Shown one piece after another: positions 37,420 to 47,224 of a DNA stretch of 64,000 nt. The stretch's first letter is position 1; each line of letters begins with the position of its first letter. The DNA is taken from assembly GCF_006152115.1 (NCBI RefSeq), contig NZ_VDFU01000014.1:60288-124287 (forward strand). Direction: 5' to 3'. Both the position numbers and the translations under genes were made by a program. Source of the stretch: Rubellimicrobium rubrum (GTDB taxonomy: Bacteria > Pseudomonadota > Alphaproteobacteria > Rhodobacterales > Rhodobacteraceae). The notes below the pieces were generated by a model that ran no database searches, was not told the DNA's origin, and was given only the letters and a program-made list of their open reading frames with translations.

Positions 37420-39024
37420 ATGGCGCCGGATGCAGGAGAAACCCCAAGGGACCAGCACGTCATGCCACAGACCAACCGCGTCAAGATCTTCGACACCACG
37501 CTCCGCGACGGCGAGCAGTCGCCCGGCGCCACCATGACCCACGAGGAAAAGCTGGAGATCGCCCAGCTCCTTGATGAGATGGGCGTGGACATCATCGAGG
37601 CGGGCTTTCCCATCGCCTCCGAAGGCGATTTCAAGGCCGTGAGCGAGATCGCCAAGGTCACCCGGAACGCCAGCATCTGCGGCCTCGCCCGCGCGAACTT
37701 CAAGGATATCGACCGCTGCTGGGACGCGGTGCGCCACGCGAAGCGACCCCGCATCCACACCTTTATCGGCACATCGCCGCTGCACCGCGCCATCCCGAAC
37801 CTCGACATGGATCAGATGGCCGAGCGCATCCACGAGACGGTGACCCATGCGCGCAATCTCTGCGAGGACGTGCAGTGGTCGCCCATGGACGCGACCCGCA
37901 CGGAGCATGACTACCTCTGCCGCGTGGTCGAGATCGCCATCAAGGCCGGCGCCACCACGATCAACATTCCCGACACCGTAGGCTACACCGCGCCCCGCGA
38001 AAGCGCCGCGCTGATCGCGATGCTGCTGGAACGCGTTCCGGGTGCGGACGAGATCACCTTCGCCACCCACTGCCACAACGACCTCGGCATGGCGACGGCC
38101 AACTCCCTTGCCGCCGTCGAGGCCGGGGCGCGGCAGATCGAATGCACGATCAACGGGTTGGGCGAGCGGGCGGGCAACACCGCTCTGGAAGAAGTCGTGA
38201 TGGCCATCAAGGTCCGCCACGACATCATGCCGTACAAGACCGGCATCGACACCACCAAGATCATGAACATCTCGCGCCGGGTCGCGACGGTGTCGGGCTT
38301 CCCGGTCCAGTTCAACAAGGCCATCGTCGGCAAGAACGCCTTCGCGCACGAATCGGGCATCCACCAGGACGGGATGCTGAAGAACTCCGAGACGTTCGAG
38401 ATCATGCGCCCGCAGGACGTGGGTCTCAACGACACCAACCTCGTCATGGGCAAGCACTCGGGCCGCGCGGCGCTGCGCGCCAAGCTCAAGGACTTGGGCT
38501 TCGAGCTGGCTGACAACCAGCTCAACGACGTGTTCGTGCGCTTCAAGGATCTTGCCGACCGCAAGAAGGAGGTCTGGGACGACGACCTGATCGCGCTGGT
38601 CACCCAGAACGACGCGAGCCAGGATCGCCTGCGGCTCAAGCACCTGCGAGTGATCTGCGGCACCGACGGCCCGCAAAAGGCGGACATCGTGCTCGAGATC
38701 GATGGGCAGGAGCGCAGCGTGACCGCCACGGGCGACGGCCCCGTGGACGCCACCTTCAACGCCGTCAAGGCGCTCTTCCCGCATGGGGCCACCCTGCAGG
38801 TTTATCAGGTCGCCGCTGTGACCGAAGGGACCGACGCGCAGGCCACCGTATCCGTCCGTCTGGAAGAACAGGGGCATATCGCCACGGGCCAGTCGGCCGA
38901 CACCGATACGGTCGTGGCAAGCGCCAAAGCCTATATCAACGCGATCAACCGCCTGATCGTCCGGCGCGAGAAGTCCGCCCCCGGCGCCGACACCAAGACC
39001 ATCAGCTATCGCGACGCGGGCTGA
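37420..39024 (+). CDS. leuA: 2-isopropylmalate synthase
   Basis: 534 residues from the ATG at 37420, which has GGAGGAG at ideal spacing; an ATG 14 codons later is the other candidate. DTTLRDGEQSPGATM (substrate and metal Asp), THCHNDLGMATANSLAAVEAGA (HxH metal ligands) and NGLGERAGNTALEEVVMA are the family signatures, with the C-terminal LeuA allosteric domain after residue ~400. It condenses acetyl-CoA and 2-oxoisovalerate in leucine synthesis and is normally inhibited by leucine. Preceded by a leu leader peptide. Confidence 0.97.
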   Translation: MAPDAGETPRDQHVMPQTNRVKIFDTTLRDGEQSPGATMTHEEKLEIAQLLDEMGVDIIEAGFPIASEGDFKAVSEIAKVTRNASICGLARANFKDIDRCWDAVRHAKRPRIHTFIGTSPLHRAIPNLDMDQMAERIHETVTHARNLCEDVQWSPMDATRTEHDYLCRVVEIAIKAGATTINIPDTVGYTAPRESAALIAMLLERVPGADEITFATHCHNDLGMATANSLAAVEAGARQIECTINGLGERAGNTALEEVVMAIKVRHDIMPYKTGIDTTKIMNISRRVATVSGFPVQFNKAIVGKNAFAHESGIHQDGMLKNSETFEIMRPQDVGLNDTNLVMGKHSGRAALRAKLKDLGFELADNQLNDVFVRFKDLADRKKEVWDDDLIALVTQNDASQDRLRLKHLRVICGTDGPQKADIVLEIDGQERSVTATGDGPVDATFNAVKALFPHGATLQVYQVAAVTEGTDAQATVSVRLEEQGHIATGQSADTDTVVASAKAYINAINRLIVRREKSAPGADTKTISYRDAG

Positions 39025-39033
39025 AGGGACAAT

Positions 39034-39062
39034 GCCGCCCCTGGCCACGGGCTTGGGGCGGC
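39034..39062. terminator. Perfect 8-bp stem-loop after leuA
   Basis: GCCGCCCC at 39034-39041 pairs exactly with GGGGCGGC at 39055-39062 around a 13-nt loop, 10 nt after the leuA stop. No T-run follows, so termination efficiency is uncertain. The remaining 160 nt before mreB probably hold the mre promoter; a TATAAG sequence is seen near 39161 without a convincing -35. Confidence 0.45.
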
Positions 39063-39104
39063 AACGCTTCGGGATCACACGCAGGGGTTGCGGCATTGCG
39101 GTGA

Positions 39105-40259
<1,155 letters not shown>

Positions 40260-40270
40260 CAGGGGGCTCC

Positions 40271-41248
40271 ATGGCCAGGGAGCGTGATCACGGCGAGGAG
40301 TTCACCAAGCCCCTCCGCCGTCTCCTGGTGGGGCTCATGGTGCTGGCCTGCCTTGTCCTGTTCCTTGTGTGGCGGATCGATTCGCCACGCGTGGAGCGGA
40401 TGCGTGCCGAGGTCATCGACGCGGTCCTGCCCCGTCTTGACTGGATGATGGCGCCGGTCACTGGGCTCGTGAAGCTCGCCGAGGATTTCCGCAGCTACGA
40501 CCGCATCCACGAGCAGAACCTGGAGCTTCGCCGCGAGCTTCAGCAGATGATGGTCTGGCGCGAAGCCGCGCTGCGGTTGGAGCAGGAGAACGCCAAACTT
40601 CGCGATCTCAACAACGTCAGCCTCGACCCGGCGCTGACCTACATCACTGGGACGGTGATGGCGGATTCGGGATCTCCGTTCCGGCAGTCGGTGCTTCTCA
40701 ACGTGGGTGCGCGGGACGGGATTACCGATGGCTGGCCGACCATGGACGGCATGGGCCTCGTGGGGCGCGTCTCCGGCGTGGGCCAGACGACGAGCCGGGT
40801 CATGCTCCTCACGGACACGTCGAGCCGCATTCCCGTGCGTGTCGAACCCTCGGGCCAGAAGGCCATCCTGACCGGGGACAACTCGTTCTATCCGCTGCTC
40901 GACTTCATCGAAGACCGGGATGCGGTGCGGCCCGGCGACCGGGTGGTCACGGCGGGCGACGGCGCGCTATTTCCGGCGGATCTTCTGGTGGGGCGGGTGG
41001 CCGAGGGCACGGACGGACGGCTGCGGCTGCGGCTCTCCGCCGACTACGAGCGGCTGGAGTTCGTGCGCGTGCTCCGCAGCCCCCTGGTGGAGTCGATCAA
41101 GGATCCCGGCGGTCTGATCGTGCCCACCGCAGGGATCGAGCCACCCCCGCCGCCGCCCGAGGTGTTCGGGCCGCCGATCCCGCCCGGCATGGTCATCGGC
41201 AGCGCCTCCCTGCCGCCCGCCGTTCCGGAAGGACCGCCCGGTGACTGA
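40271..41248 (+). CDS. mreC: Rod shape-determining protein MreC
   Basis: 325 residues. One membrane segment near residues 17-36 (LLVGLMVLACLVLFLVWRI), a coiled-coil from ~70 to 110 (EQNLELRRELQQMMVWREAALRLEQENAKLRDL), then the beta-barrel MreC domain (NVGARDGITDGWPTMDGMGLVGRV, TDTSSRIPVRVE, GDRVVTAGDGALFPADLLVG). The end is Pro-rich. It bridges MreB, MreD and PBP2 in the periplasm. It starts 11 nt after mreB and its end overlaps mreD. Confidence 0.95.
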   Translation: MARERDHGEEFTKPLRRLLVGLMVLACLVLFLVWRIDSPRVERMRAEVIDAVLPRLDWMMAPVTGLVKLAEDFRSYDRIHEQNLELRRELQQMMVWREAALRLEQENAKLRDLNNVSLDPALTYITGTVMADSGSPFRQSVLLNVGARDGITDGWPTMDGMGLVGRVSGVGQTTSRVMLLTDTSSRIPVRVEPSGQKAILTGDNSFYPLLDFIEDRDAVRPGDRVVTAGDGALFPADLLVGRVAEGTDGRLRLRLSADYERLEFVRVLRSPLVESIKDPGGLIVPTAGIEPPPPPPEVFGPPIPPGMVIGSASLPPAVPEGPPGD

Positions 41249-41774
41249 AGGACGGGGCGTCTGGTGGGCGCGCATCAGCTATCTCATGCTGGCCTTCGTG
41301 CTGATGGCGGTACCTCTCCTGCCGCTCGACACAGTTCCGCGCTCCTATGCAGCGCCCGACATCCTTCTGGCGGTCACGGCCACCTGGGCCGTGCGTCGGC
41401 CGGACACCCTGCCGGCCCCGGTGGTGCTGGGGGTGTTCCTTTTGGCTGATTTTCTGTTCCAGCGCCCGCCGGGCCTCCTGGCCGGGCTCGTGATCCTTCT
41501 GACGGAGTGGCTGCGTCGCCGGTCGGTGCGGCTGCGCAAGGGATCGTTCATGGGAGAATGGGTAACCGTGGGCGCCGGGATCGCAGCCGTGAGCCTGGCA
41601 CATCGTCTGGTTCTCGCTCTCGTGATGACGCCGCAGGCGCCCTTGGGGCTGACGCTGATCCAGGTGATACTGACCATAGCGCTCTTCCCCGTCATCGCTG
41701 GGGTCGCGCATCTGGCGCTGGGCCTGCGCCGGCCCGCGCAGGGCGAGGTTGACGCACTGGGGCACCGGCTATGA
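41241..41774 (+). CDS. mreD: Rod shape-determining protein MreD
   Basis: 177 residues from a GTG inside the mreC end (8-nt overlap). Five predicted membrane segments without large loops: ISYLMLAFVLMAVPLLPL, then PDILLAVTATWAV, VVLGVFLLADFLFQRPPGLLAGLVILL, VTVGAGIAAVSLAHRLVLALV, and LTLIQVILTIALFPVIAGVAHLAL. It has the FLFQRPPGLLAG core of alphaproteobacterial MreD. The last codons overlap the mrdA start by 4 nt. Member of the elongasome. Confidence 0.92.
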   Translation: MTEGRGVWWARISYLMLAFVLMAVPLLPLDTVPRSYAAPDILLAVTATWAVRRPDTLPAPVVLGVFLLADFLFQRPPGLLAGLVILLTEWLRRRSVRLRKGSFMGEWVTVGAGIAAVSLAHRLVLALVMTPQAPLGLTLIQVILTIALFPVIAGVAHLALGLRRPAQGEVDALGHRL

Positions 41775-43714
41775 AACGACAGCGCACCGACACCTCCGAG
41801 GTCTGGCCCCGCATGACCCGGCGCGCCGCCCTGCTGGGCACGGTTCAGCTTGGCCTGATGGGCGTGCTGGGCTGGCGGATGAAGCAGCTCCAGATCGATC
41901 AGGCCGACCAGTTCAGGCTTCTCGCCGAGGAGAACCGGGTCAACATGCGGCTGATGCCGCCGTCGCGGGGGCTGATCTTCGACCGGAACGGCGTGCCCTT
42001 GGCCACAAACGAACCCGTCTACCGCATCGTCATGGTCCGCGAAGCGGCAGGCGATCCGCATGAGGCGCTGGCCCGCCTGGCTGCGGTAATGCCGCTCGAA
42101 CCCGAGGCGATCCAGGCCACCCTGGACGAGATGGAGCGCGTAGCCTCGTTCGTTCCGGTGACGGTCAAGGACCGCGTGTCCTGGGACGACGTGGCGCGGG
42201 TGACCGCGAACACGCCGGCCCTGCCTGGCATCACGGCCGAGGTGGGCCTGTCGCGCCACTATCCCAAGGGGGCGGACACCGCCCATGTCGTGGGCTATGT
42301 GGGCCCGATCAGCGACTACGACCTGTCGCAGATCGAGGACCCCGATCCCCTGTTCCAGATTCCCAAGTTCCAGTACGGGAAGACCGGCGTGGAGGCCAAG
42401 CTCGAGGAACAGCTGCGCGGCCAGGCGGGCGCCATGCGGATCGAGGTGAACTCGGTCGGACGCGTCATGCGCGAACTGTCCCGCGACGAAGGTGCCGCGG
42501 GCGCGGACATCCAGCTGACCGTGGATGCGAACCTCCAGGCCTATGTCGAGGCGCGCATGGCGGGCGAAAGCGCGGCCTGCGTGGTGATCGACTGCGCCTC
42601 GGGCGACCTTCTGGCGGTGGGCAACGCCCCATCCTTCGATCCCAACCTGTTCGTGCGCGGCATCTCGGTCGCCGACTGGACCGCGCTCAACGAGAACATC
42701 TACCGTCCGCTCGCGGCCAAGGCCGTGCAGGGCGCGTATCCTCCGGGCTCAACCTTCAAGATCGCGACGGGGTTGGCCGCCCTGGAGGCCGGGGTCATAG
42801 ACCCGAACGAGACGGTCTACTGCCCCGGTTACACCGAGGTATCAGGCACCCGCTTCCACTGCTGGAAGAAGGGCGGGCACGGCAACGTCGATTACAATGA
42901 CAGCCTCAAGTACAGTTGCGACTGCTATTATTACGAAGTGGCGCAGCGGCTGGGGATCGAGGCCATGTCACAGATGGCCCGCAAGCTGGGCGTCGGAGTC
43001 CGGCATGATGTCCCGATGTCGGCCGTGGCCGAAGGCAAGGCCCCCGACCCTGCGTGGAAGCAGGCCCAGTTCAACGATGTCTGGCGGGTGGGCGACACGG
43101 TGAACGCCTCGATCGGCCAGGGTTACGTCCTGGCCACGCCGCTTCAGCTGGCCGTGATGACGGCGCGGGTGGCGACGGGCCGCGAGGTCACGCCACGCCT
43201 CGTCAAGACGGTGGACGGTGCCGAGCAGCCCTCGGGCGCCGGCGGTCCGCTGGGCATCAATGAGAATTCGCTGCGGCGGGCGCGGGCGTCGATGTTCGAC
43301 GTCGTCAACAGCGATCGCGGCACCGCTTTCCGTTCGCGGATCGAGGCCGAGGGCATGCAGATGGCCGGCAAGACCGGCACGAGCCAGGTCCGCCGCATCA
43401 CCGCCGAGGAGCGGGCGCGGGGCGTCAGCAAGAACGAGGATCTCCCCTGGGAGCGGCGCGACCACGCGCTGTGGGTCAACTTCGCCCCCTACGACAATCC
43501 GCGCATCGCGGTGGCCGTGGTGGTGGAACACGGCGGCGGCGGCTCGGCGGTGGCCGCCCCCATCGGGCGCGACGTGACGCTGCAGGCGCTCTACAATGGC
43601 TTCCCGCCACTTGAAGCCTACCCGGCCGAACGGCGCGAGGAGATGGCGCAGATGCAGGTCCGCATCCGCGCCCTGATGGACGGCCAGCCTGTTCCCGTCT
43701 TCGAACGGGCCTGA
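41771..43714 (+). CDS. mrdA: Penicillin-binding protein 2 (elongasome transpeptidase)
   Basis: 647 residues. One N-terminal membrane segment (~17-35), pedestal domain with RGLIFDRNGVPLATNEPVYRI at ~66-86, then the transpeptidase: STFK at 327-330, the SxD motif SCD at 382-384 (Asp is normal for PBP2) and KTG at 534-536. It forms peptide cross-links in lateral wall synthesis together with RodA. It overlaps mreD by 4 nt and is followed 12 nt later by mrdB. Confidence 0.97.
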   Translation: MKRQRTDTSEVWPRMTRRAALLGTVQLGLMGVLGWRMKQLQIDQADQFRLLAEENRVNMRLMPPSRGLIFDRNGVPLATNEPVYRIVMVREAAGDPHEALARLAAVMPLEPEAIQATLDEMERVASFVPVTVKDRVSWDDVARVTANTPALPGITAEVGLSRHYPKGADTAHVVGYVGPISDYDLSQIEDPDPLFQIPKFQYGKTGVEAKLEEQLRGQAGAMRIEVNSVGRVMRELSRDEGAAGADIQLTVDANLQAYVEARMAGESAACVVIDCASGDLLAVGNAPSFDPNLFVRGISVADWTALNENIYRPLAAKAVQGAYPPGSTFKIATGLAALEAGVIDPNETVYCPGYTEVSGTRFHCWKKGGHGNVDYNDSLKYSCDCYYYEVAQRLGIEAMSQMARKLGVGVRHDVPMSAVAEGKAPDPAWKQAQFNDVWRVGDTVNASIGQGYVLATPLQLAVMTARVATGREVTPRLVKTVDGAEQPSGAGGPLGINENSLRRARASMFDVVNSDRGTAFRSRIEAEGMQMAGKTGTSQVRRITAEERARGVSKNEDLPWERRDHALWVNFAPYDNPRIAVAVVVEHGGGGSAVAAPIGRDVTLQALYNGFPPLEAYPAERREEMAQMQVRIRALMDGQPVPVFERA

Positions 43715-43726
43715 GGAGGTTTCCGC

Positions 43727-44866
43727 GTGAGCTACCTCGAGTATCAGGTCAAGTACGTCCCATCGGGACTGAAGAAGCTGCTGTACGTAAGCTGGCCCCT
43801 GGTCCTGCTGGTCGCGGCGGTGTCCTCCATGGGGTTCATCATGCTTGCCTCGATCGCGGGGGGGCAGATCGATACCTGGGCCCAGCCGCAGATCGAGCGT
43901 TTCGGGCTGGGCTTCGTGTTGATGATGCTGGTCGCCATGACCCCCATCTGGTTCTGGCGCAGCATGTCGGGGGTGGCCTACCTCGTATCCATCGGCCTTC
44001 TCGTGCTGGTGGAGCTGATCGGCGAGGTCGGCATGGGCGCGCAGCGCTGGATCGACATCGGGCCCCTGCGGCTGCAGCCATCCGAGGTCGCCAAGATCAC
44101 GCTCGTGCTGGCGCTGGCCGCCTACTACGACTGGCTGCCCGCGCGGCGGGTGTCGAATCCGATCTGGCTCATCCCGCCGCTCTTGCTCATCTTCGCACCG
44201 GTCGTGCTGGTGCTGGCGCAGCCGAACCTCGGGACGGCGGTGCTGATCCTGGGTACCGGTGGCGCGGTGATGTGGTGCGCGGGCGTCCATTGGGCCTACT
44301 TCGCCACCGTCTTCGGCGCGGTCGGTGGTGCGGTCTTTGCGGTGTTCGAAAGCAGGGGCACGCCGTGGCAGCTCCTCCACGACTACCAGTATCGCCGGAT
44401 CGACACCTTCATCGACCCCAGCCAGGATCCGCTGGGCGCGGGCTACAACATCACGCAGGCCAAGATCGCGCTGGGTTCCGGCGGCTTCACCGGCAAGGGC
44501 TTCATGCAGGGCACCCAGACCCGGCTGAACTTTCTGCCCGAGAAGCACACCGACTTTATCCTCAACACCCTGGCCGAGGAGTTCGGGTTTCTCGGCTCCT
44601 TCACGCTGCTGGTGCTGTATGGCCTGATTCTGCTGTTCCTGTTCCATGCCGCCATGCAGTGCCGGGACCGCTTTTCCTCGCTGCTCATCACCGGGATCGG
44701 GGTCAGCTTCTTCCTGCTGTTCGCGGTGAATATGCTGATGGTAATGGGGCTGGCCCCTGTCGTGGGCGTGCCGCTTCCGCTGGTGAGCTATGGGGGGTCG
44801 CAACTCCTCGTGCTGTTGATTGCCTTCGGCCTCGTGCAGAGCGCGCATGTCCACCGGCCGCGTTAA
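43727..44866 (+). CDS. mrdB: Peptidoglycan glycosyltransferase RodA
   Basis: 379 residues from a GTG behind GAGGAGG. SEDS family: about ten membrane segments, GAQRWIDIGPLRLQPSEVAKI (conserved loop), AQPNLGTAVLILGTGGAV, then the catalytic-loop region HTDFILNTLAEEFGFLGS and the end VVGVPLPLVSYGGSQLLVLLIAFGL. It polymerises lipid II glycan strands with PBP2. Its 3' end overlaps the next gene by 20 nt. Confidence 0.97.
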   Translation: MSYLEYQVKYVPSGLKKLLYVSWPLVLLVAAVSSMGFIMLASIAGGQIDTWAQPQIERFGLGFVLMMLVAMTPIWFWRSMSGVAYLVSIGLLVLVELIGEVGMGAQRWIDIGPLRLQPSEVAKITLVLALAAYYDWLPARRVSNPIWLIPPLLLIFAPVVLVLAQPNLGTAVLILGTGGAVMWCAGVHWAYFATVFGAVGGAVFAVFESRGTPWQLLHDYQYRRIDTFIDPSQDPLGAGYNITQAKIALGSGGFTGKGFMQGTQTRLNFLPEKHTDFILNTLAEEFGFLGSFTLLVLYGLILLFLFHAAMQCRDRFSSLLITGIGVSFFLLFAVNMLMVMGLAPVVGVPLPLVSYGGSQLLVLLIAFGLVQSAHVHRPR

Positions 44867-45791
44867 CATCCTCTTCGCGGCGCCCGCGCATCTGTGGGAT
44901 CAGTACCGCGATCCACTGGCCCAGGCGCTCGCCGAGGCGGGGGTCCTGGCCGACCTATCGCGGGATCACGCGCCCGAAGCGGTGGACTGGATCGTCTATG
45001 CCCCGGGCGGGCCGCTATCCGACTTCTCCCCGTTCCCCCGCGCCAAGGGGGTGCTGAGCCTCTGGGCCGGGGTGGAGCGGATCGTTCCAAATGCCACGCT
45101 GCGCCTGCCTTTGGCCCGCATGGTAGACGAGGGGCTTCGGCAGGGAATGATCGAATGGGTCGTGGGTCATGCGCTTCGGCATCATCTGGGGATGGACGCG
45201 CACATCCTCAGGCAAGACGGCGTTTGGAGGCACGAGGCACCAAAGCTGGCGTCCGAACGTCCGGTGACGGTGCTGGGCCTGGGCGAGTTGGGCTTGGCCT
45301 GTGCGCTGGCGCTCGCCGCGTTGGGCTTTCCCGTGACTGGCTGGAGCCGCCGTCCCAAGGCCGAGCCGGGCCTCGCGCGCTGCCTGTCAGGGAGGGAACT
45401 CTTGCAGGACGCCCTCCGGGGTGCGGAAATCGTGGTCCTGCTTACGCCGCTGACCTCGGATACCGAGAATCTGATGGATGCAGAACGGCTCGCTTTGCCT
45501 GCACGCGGGTTCGTTCTCCTGAATCCCGGACGCGGCGCGCTGATCGATGATGGTGCGCTGCTAGCCGCGCTGGGTTCGGGCCAGGTCGGCCACGCGACGC
45601 TGGACGTGTTCCGCCAGGAGCCGCTGCCGCCCGACCACCCGTTCTGGGCTCATCCGCGCGTGACGGTGACGCCGCACATCGCCGCCGAGACCCGGCCGGC
45701 AACGGCATCGCGCGTCATTGCCGAGAACGTCCGCCGGGGCCAGGCGGGGGAGCCGCTGCTCTACCTTGTGGACCGTAAGGCCGGGTACTGA
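44847..45791 (+). CDS. Glyoxylate/hydroxypyruvate reductase-like 2-hydroxyacid dehydrogenase (GhrA type)
   Basis: 314 residues from the ATG at 44847. NAD(P)-binding GLGELGLACALALAALGFPVTGWSRR lies near residue 145 (GxGxxG), followed by an Arg pair after the second strand that suggests NADPH. Catalytic Arg is in LNPGRGALIDD, Glu in LDVFRQEPLPPDHPFW and His in VTPHIAAETRP. The unusual short N-terminal substrate domain is as in GhrA. Although it overlaps mrdB by 20 nt, no functional link to wall synthesis is known. Confidence 0.88.
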   Translation: MSTGRVNILFAAPAHLWDQYRDPLAQALAEAGVLADLSRDHAPEAVDWIVYAPGGPLSDFSPFPRAKGVLSLWAGVERIVPNATLRLPLARMVDEGLRQGMIEWVVGHALRHHLGMDAHILRQDGVWRHEAPKLASERPVTVLGLGELGLACALALAALGFPVTGWSRRPKAEPGLARCLSGRELLQDALRGAEIVVLLTPLTSDTENLMDAERLALPARGFVLLNPGRGALIDDGALLAALGSGQVGHATLDVFRQEPLPPDHPFWAHPRVTVTPHIAAETRPATASRVIAENVRRGQAGEPLLYLVDRKAGY

Positions 45792-45797
45792 GGCGTC

Positions 45798-46547
45798 CTA
45801 TCGGAGGCGAGGCGGACCCTTGGCGATCTCGGTCGGGTCCTCCAGATCGAAGCGCAGGCCCACACGGGCCAGCCGCTCCAAAGCCGGGTCGCCCTGATTG
45901 AGGAACGTCACATCGAGCCGCACGTCCTCCACGCCCGACAAGGCTACGGCAGCGTTGATCCCAGCGGCCAATGGCTCCTCGGCCCCCGACCGCACATCCA
46001 CGAAGGCCAAGAGATGCCCGCGTGACCCGTCCGACCAGTCCACGGCGGCCAGCCATGCCGCCGTAGCCAATCCCTCGCCCTGCGCGAGGCGACGGTCGAG
46101 GGTGGTCAGAAGGCTTGTGGGAAGGCCCTTGGGCGGGTGCAGCGCCACCGGGCGCGCCTCGACGCGGCTCGGACCGGCGGCGAGGTTCCGGGCGAGCCAA
46201 TCGAGCGAATTGGGCGCAATCACCAGAGGATCTACCATGCCCTCCAAGTGCAGGACCACGCCGGCCCCCTGCCCTTCAAGCATCTGCGCGAGCGCGAGGC
46301 CGGAGAGCGTCGCGGTGGGCCGGGGTGTTCCACCCGCAAAGGCCGACACGCTGTCATGCGCCACGACATGCGGCACGCCTCCGACCTCCATCGTCTCGGG
46401 CGTGACATCCTCGCCCTCGACCTCGTCGGCCAGGGGCAGGACGAGTTCGGCCCCGGACAGGACCTCATAAAGCCGGAGCCGGGCCACGTCGTCCTCGGGA
46501 CGCATCAGGAACAGCTTCGCGGCACGGGCAAGGGGGGTTTCAGCCAT
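45798..46547 (-). CDS. SseB-family protein
   Basis: 249 residues from the ATG at 46547, with AGGAGG upstream. The N-terminal half (ARLRLYEVLSGAELVLPLADE, then VVAHDSVSAFAG) and the later RRLAQGEGLATAAWLAAVDWSDGSRGHLLAFVDV fit the SseB N- and C-terminal domains. Such proteins lack a clear function outside enterobacterial virulence (serine sensitivity enhancer). It overlaps the end of the UDG-like gene by 8 nt, on the same strand. It converges with the GhrA-like gene, 6 nt apart. Confidence 0.72.
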   Translation of the reverse strand: MAETPLARAAKLFLMRPEDDVARLRLYEVLSGAELVLPLADEVEGEDVTPETMEVGGVPHVVAHDSVSAFAGGTPRPTATLSGLALAQMLEGQGAGVVLHLEGMVDPLVIAPNSLDWLARNLAAGPSRVEARPVALHPPKGLPTSLLTTLDRRLAQGEGLATAAWLAAVDWSDGSRGHLLAFVDVRSGAEEPLAAGINAAVALSGVEDVRLDVTFLNQGDPALERLARVGLRFDLEDPTEIAKGPPRLR

Positions 46548-47175
46548 GGAGCACCTCCTGCACCCGCGCACGGAGCGCAGGCAAGACCTCTTCCGCGAAC
46601 CAGGGGTTCTTCTTGAGCCAGGCCGTGTTCCGCCAGGACGGATGCGGCAGGGCGAACAGGGTCGGCGCATGGTCCCGCCAGTTGCGAACCCGCTCGGTCA
46701 CGGGGCCCTTGCCCAGGTGCCAGGCCTGCGCCGTCCCGCCGACGACCAGGGTCAGCCGGATGTCGGGCAGCACGCTCATGGCCTGATCGCGCCAGGTCTG
46801 GGAGCAGATCGCCGGAGGCGGAATGTCCGCCCCGGAGCGGTCATAGCCCGGAAAGCAGAAACCCATGGGCACGATGGCCACGCGCGACCTGTCGTAGAAA
46901 TCCTCGCGCGAGATGGCCATCCACTCCCGCAGGCGGTCGCCCGAGGGATCGCTGAAGGGGACGCCGGATTCGTGGGCCCGTGCGCCTGGCGCCTGCGACG
47001 CGATCAGCAGCCGCGCGCCGGGCCGGAACCACACGACGGGCCGTGGCGCGTGGCGCGTGGCGGTCGCCGCGAACCGTGGGGCGCAAAGCCGGCAGGCCTC
47101 GATCCGCTCCCAGACTGGCGCGTCGCCCACGGCTTGCGCCGTGCTACAGGCGGGGAACGGTTTCGGTTGCTCCAC
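46540..47175 (-). CDS. Uracil-DNA glycosylase family protein
   Basis: 211 residues from a GTG at 47175, which has GGAGGG at 7-nt spacing; the longer frame to 47250 would overlap the divergent nhaA start. Motifs: CRLCAPRF (two Cys), ASQAPGARAHESGVPFSDPSGDRLREWM (motif 1 GxAPG-type) and LFALPHPSWRNTAW (motif 2, HPS). VVGGTAQAWHLGKG lies between. This subfamily removes uracil from DNA or is of untested activity; the number of Cys is less than in classic FeS family 4/5 enzymes. Co-transcribed with the SseB-like gene. Confidence 0.8.
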   Translation of the reverse strand: MEQPKPFPACSTAQAVGDAPVWERIEACRLCAPRFAATATRHAPRPVVWFRPGARLLIASQAPGARAHESGVPFSDPSGDRLREWMAISREDFYDRSRVAIVPMGFCFPGYDRSGADIPPPAICSQTWRDQAMSVLPDIRLTLVVGGTAQAWHLGKGPVTERVRNWRDHAPTLFALPHPSWRNTAWLKKNPWFAEEVLPALRARVQEVLHG

Positions 47176-47224
47176 CTTTGGACCCTCCGTAGTTGGATCG
47201 AACGCCGTCGGCCGAGGAGAAGAC

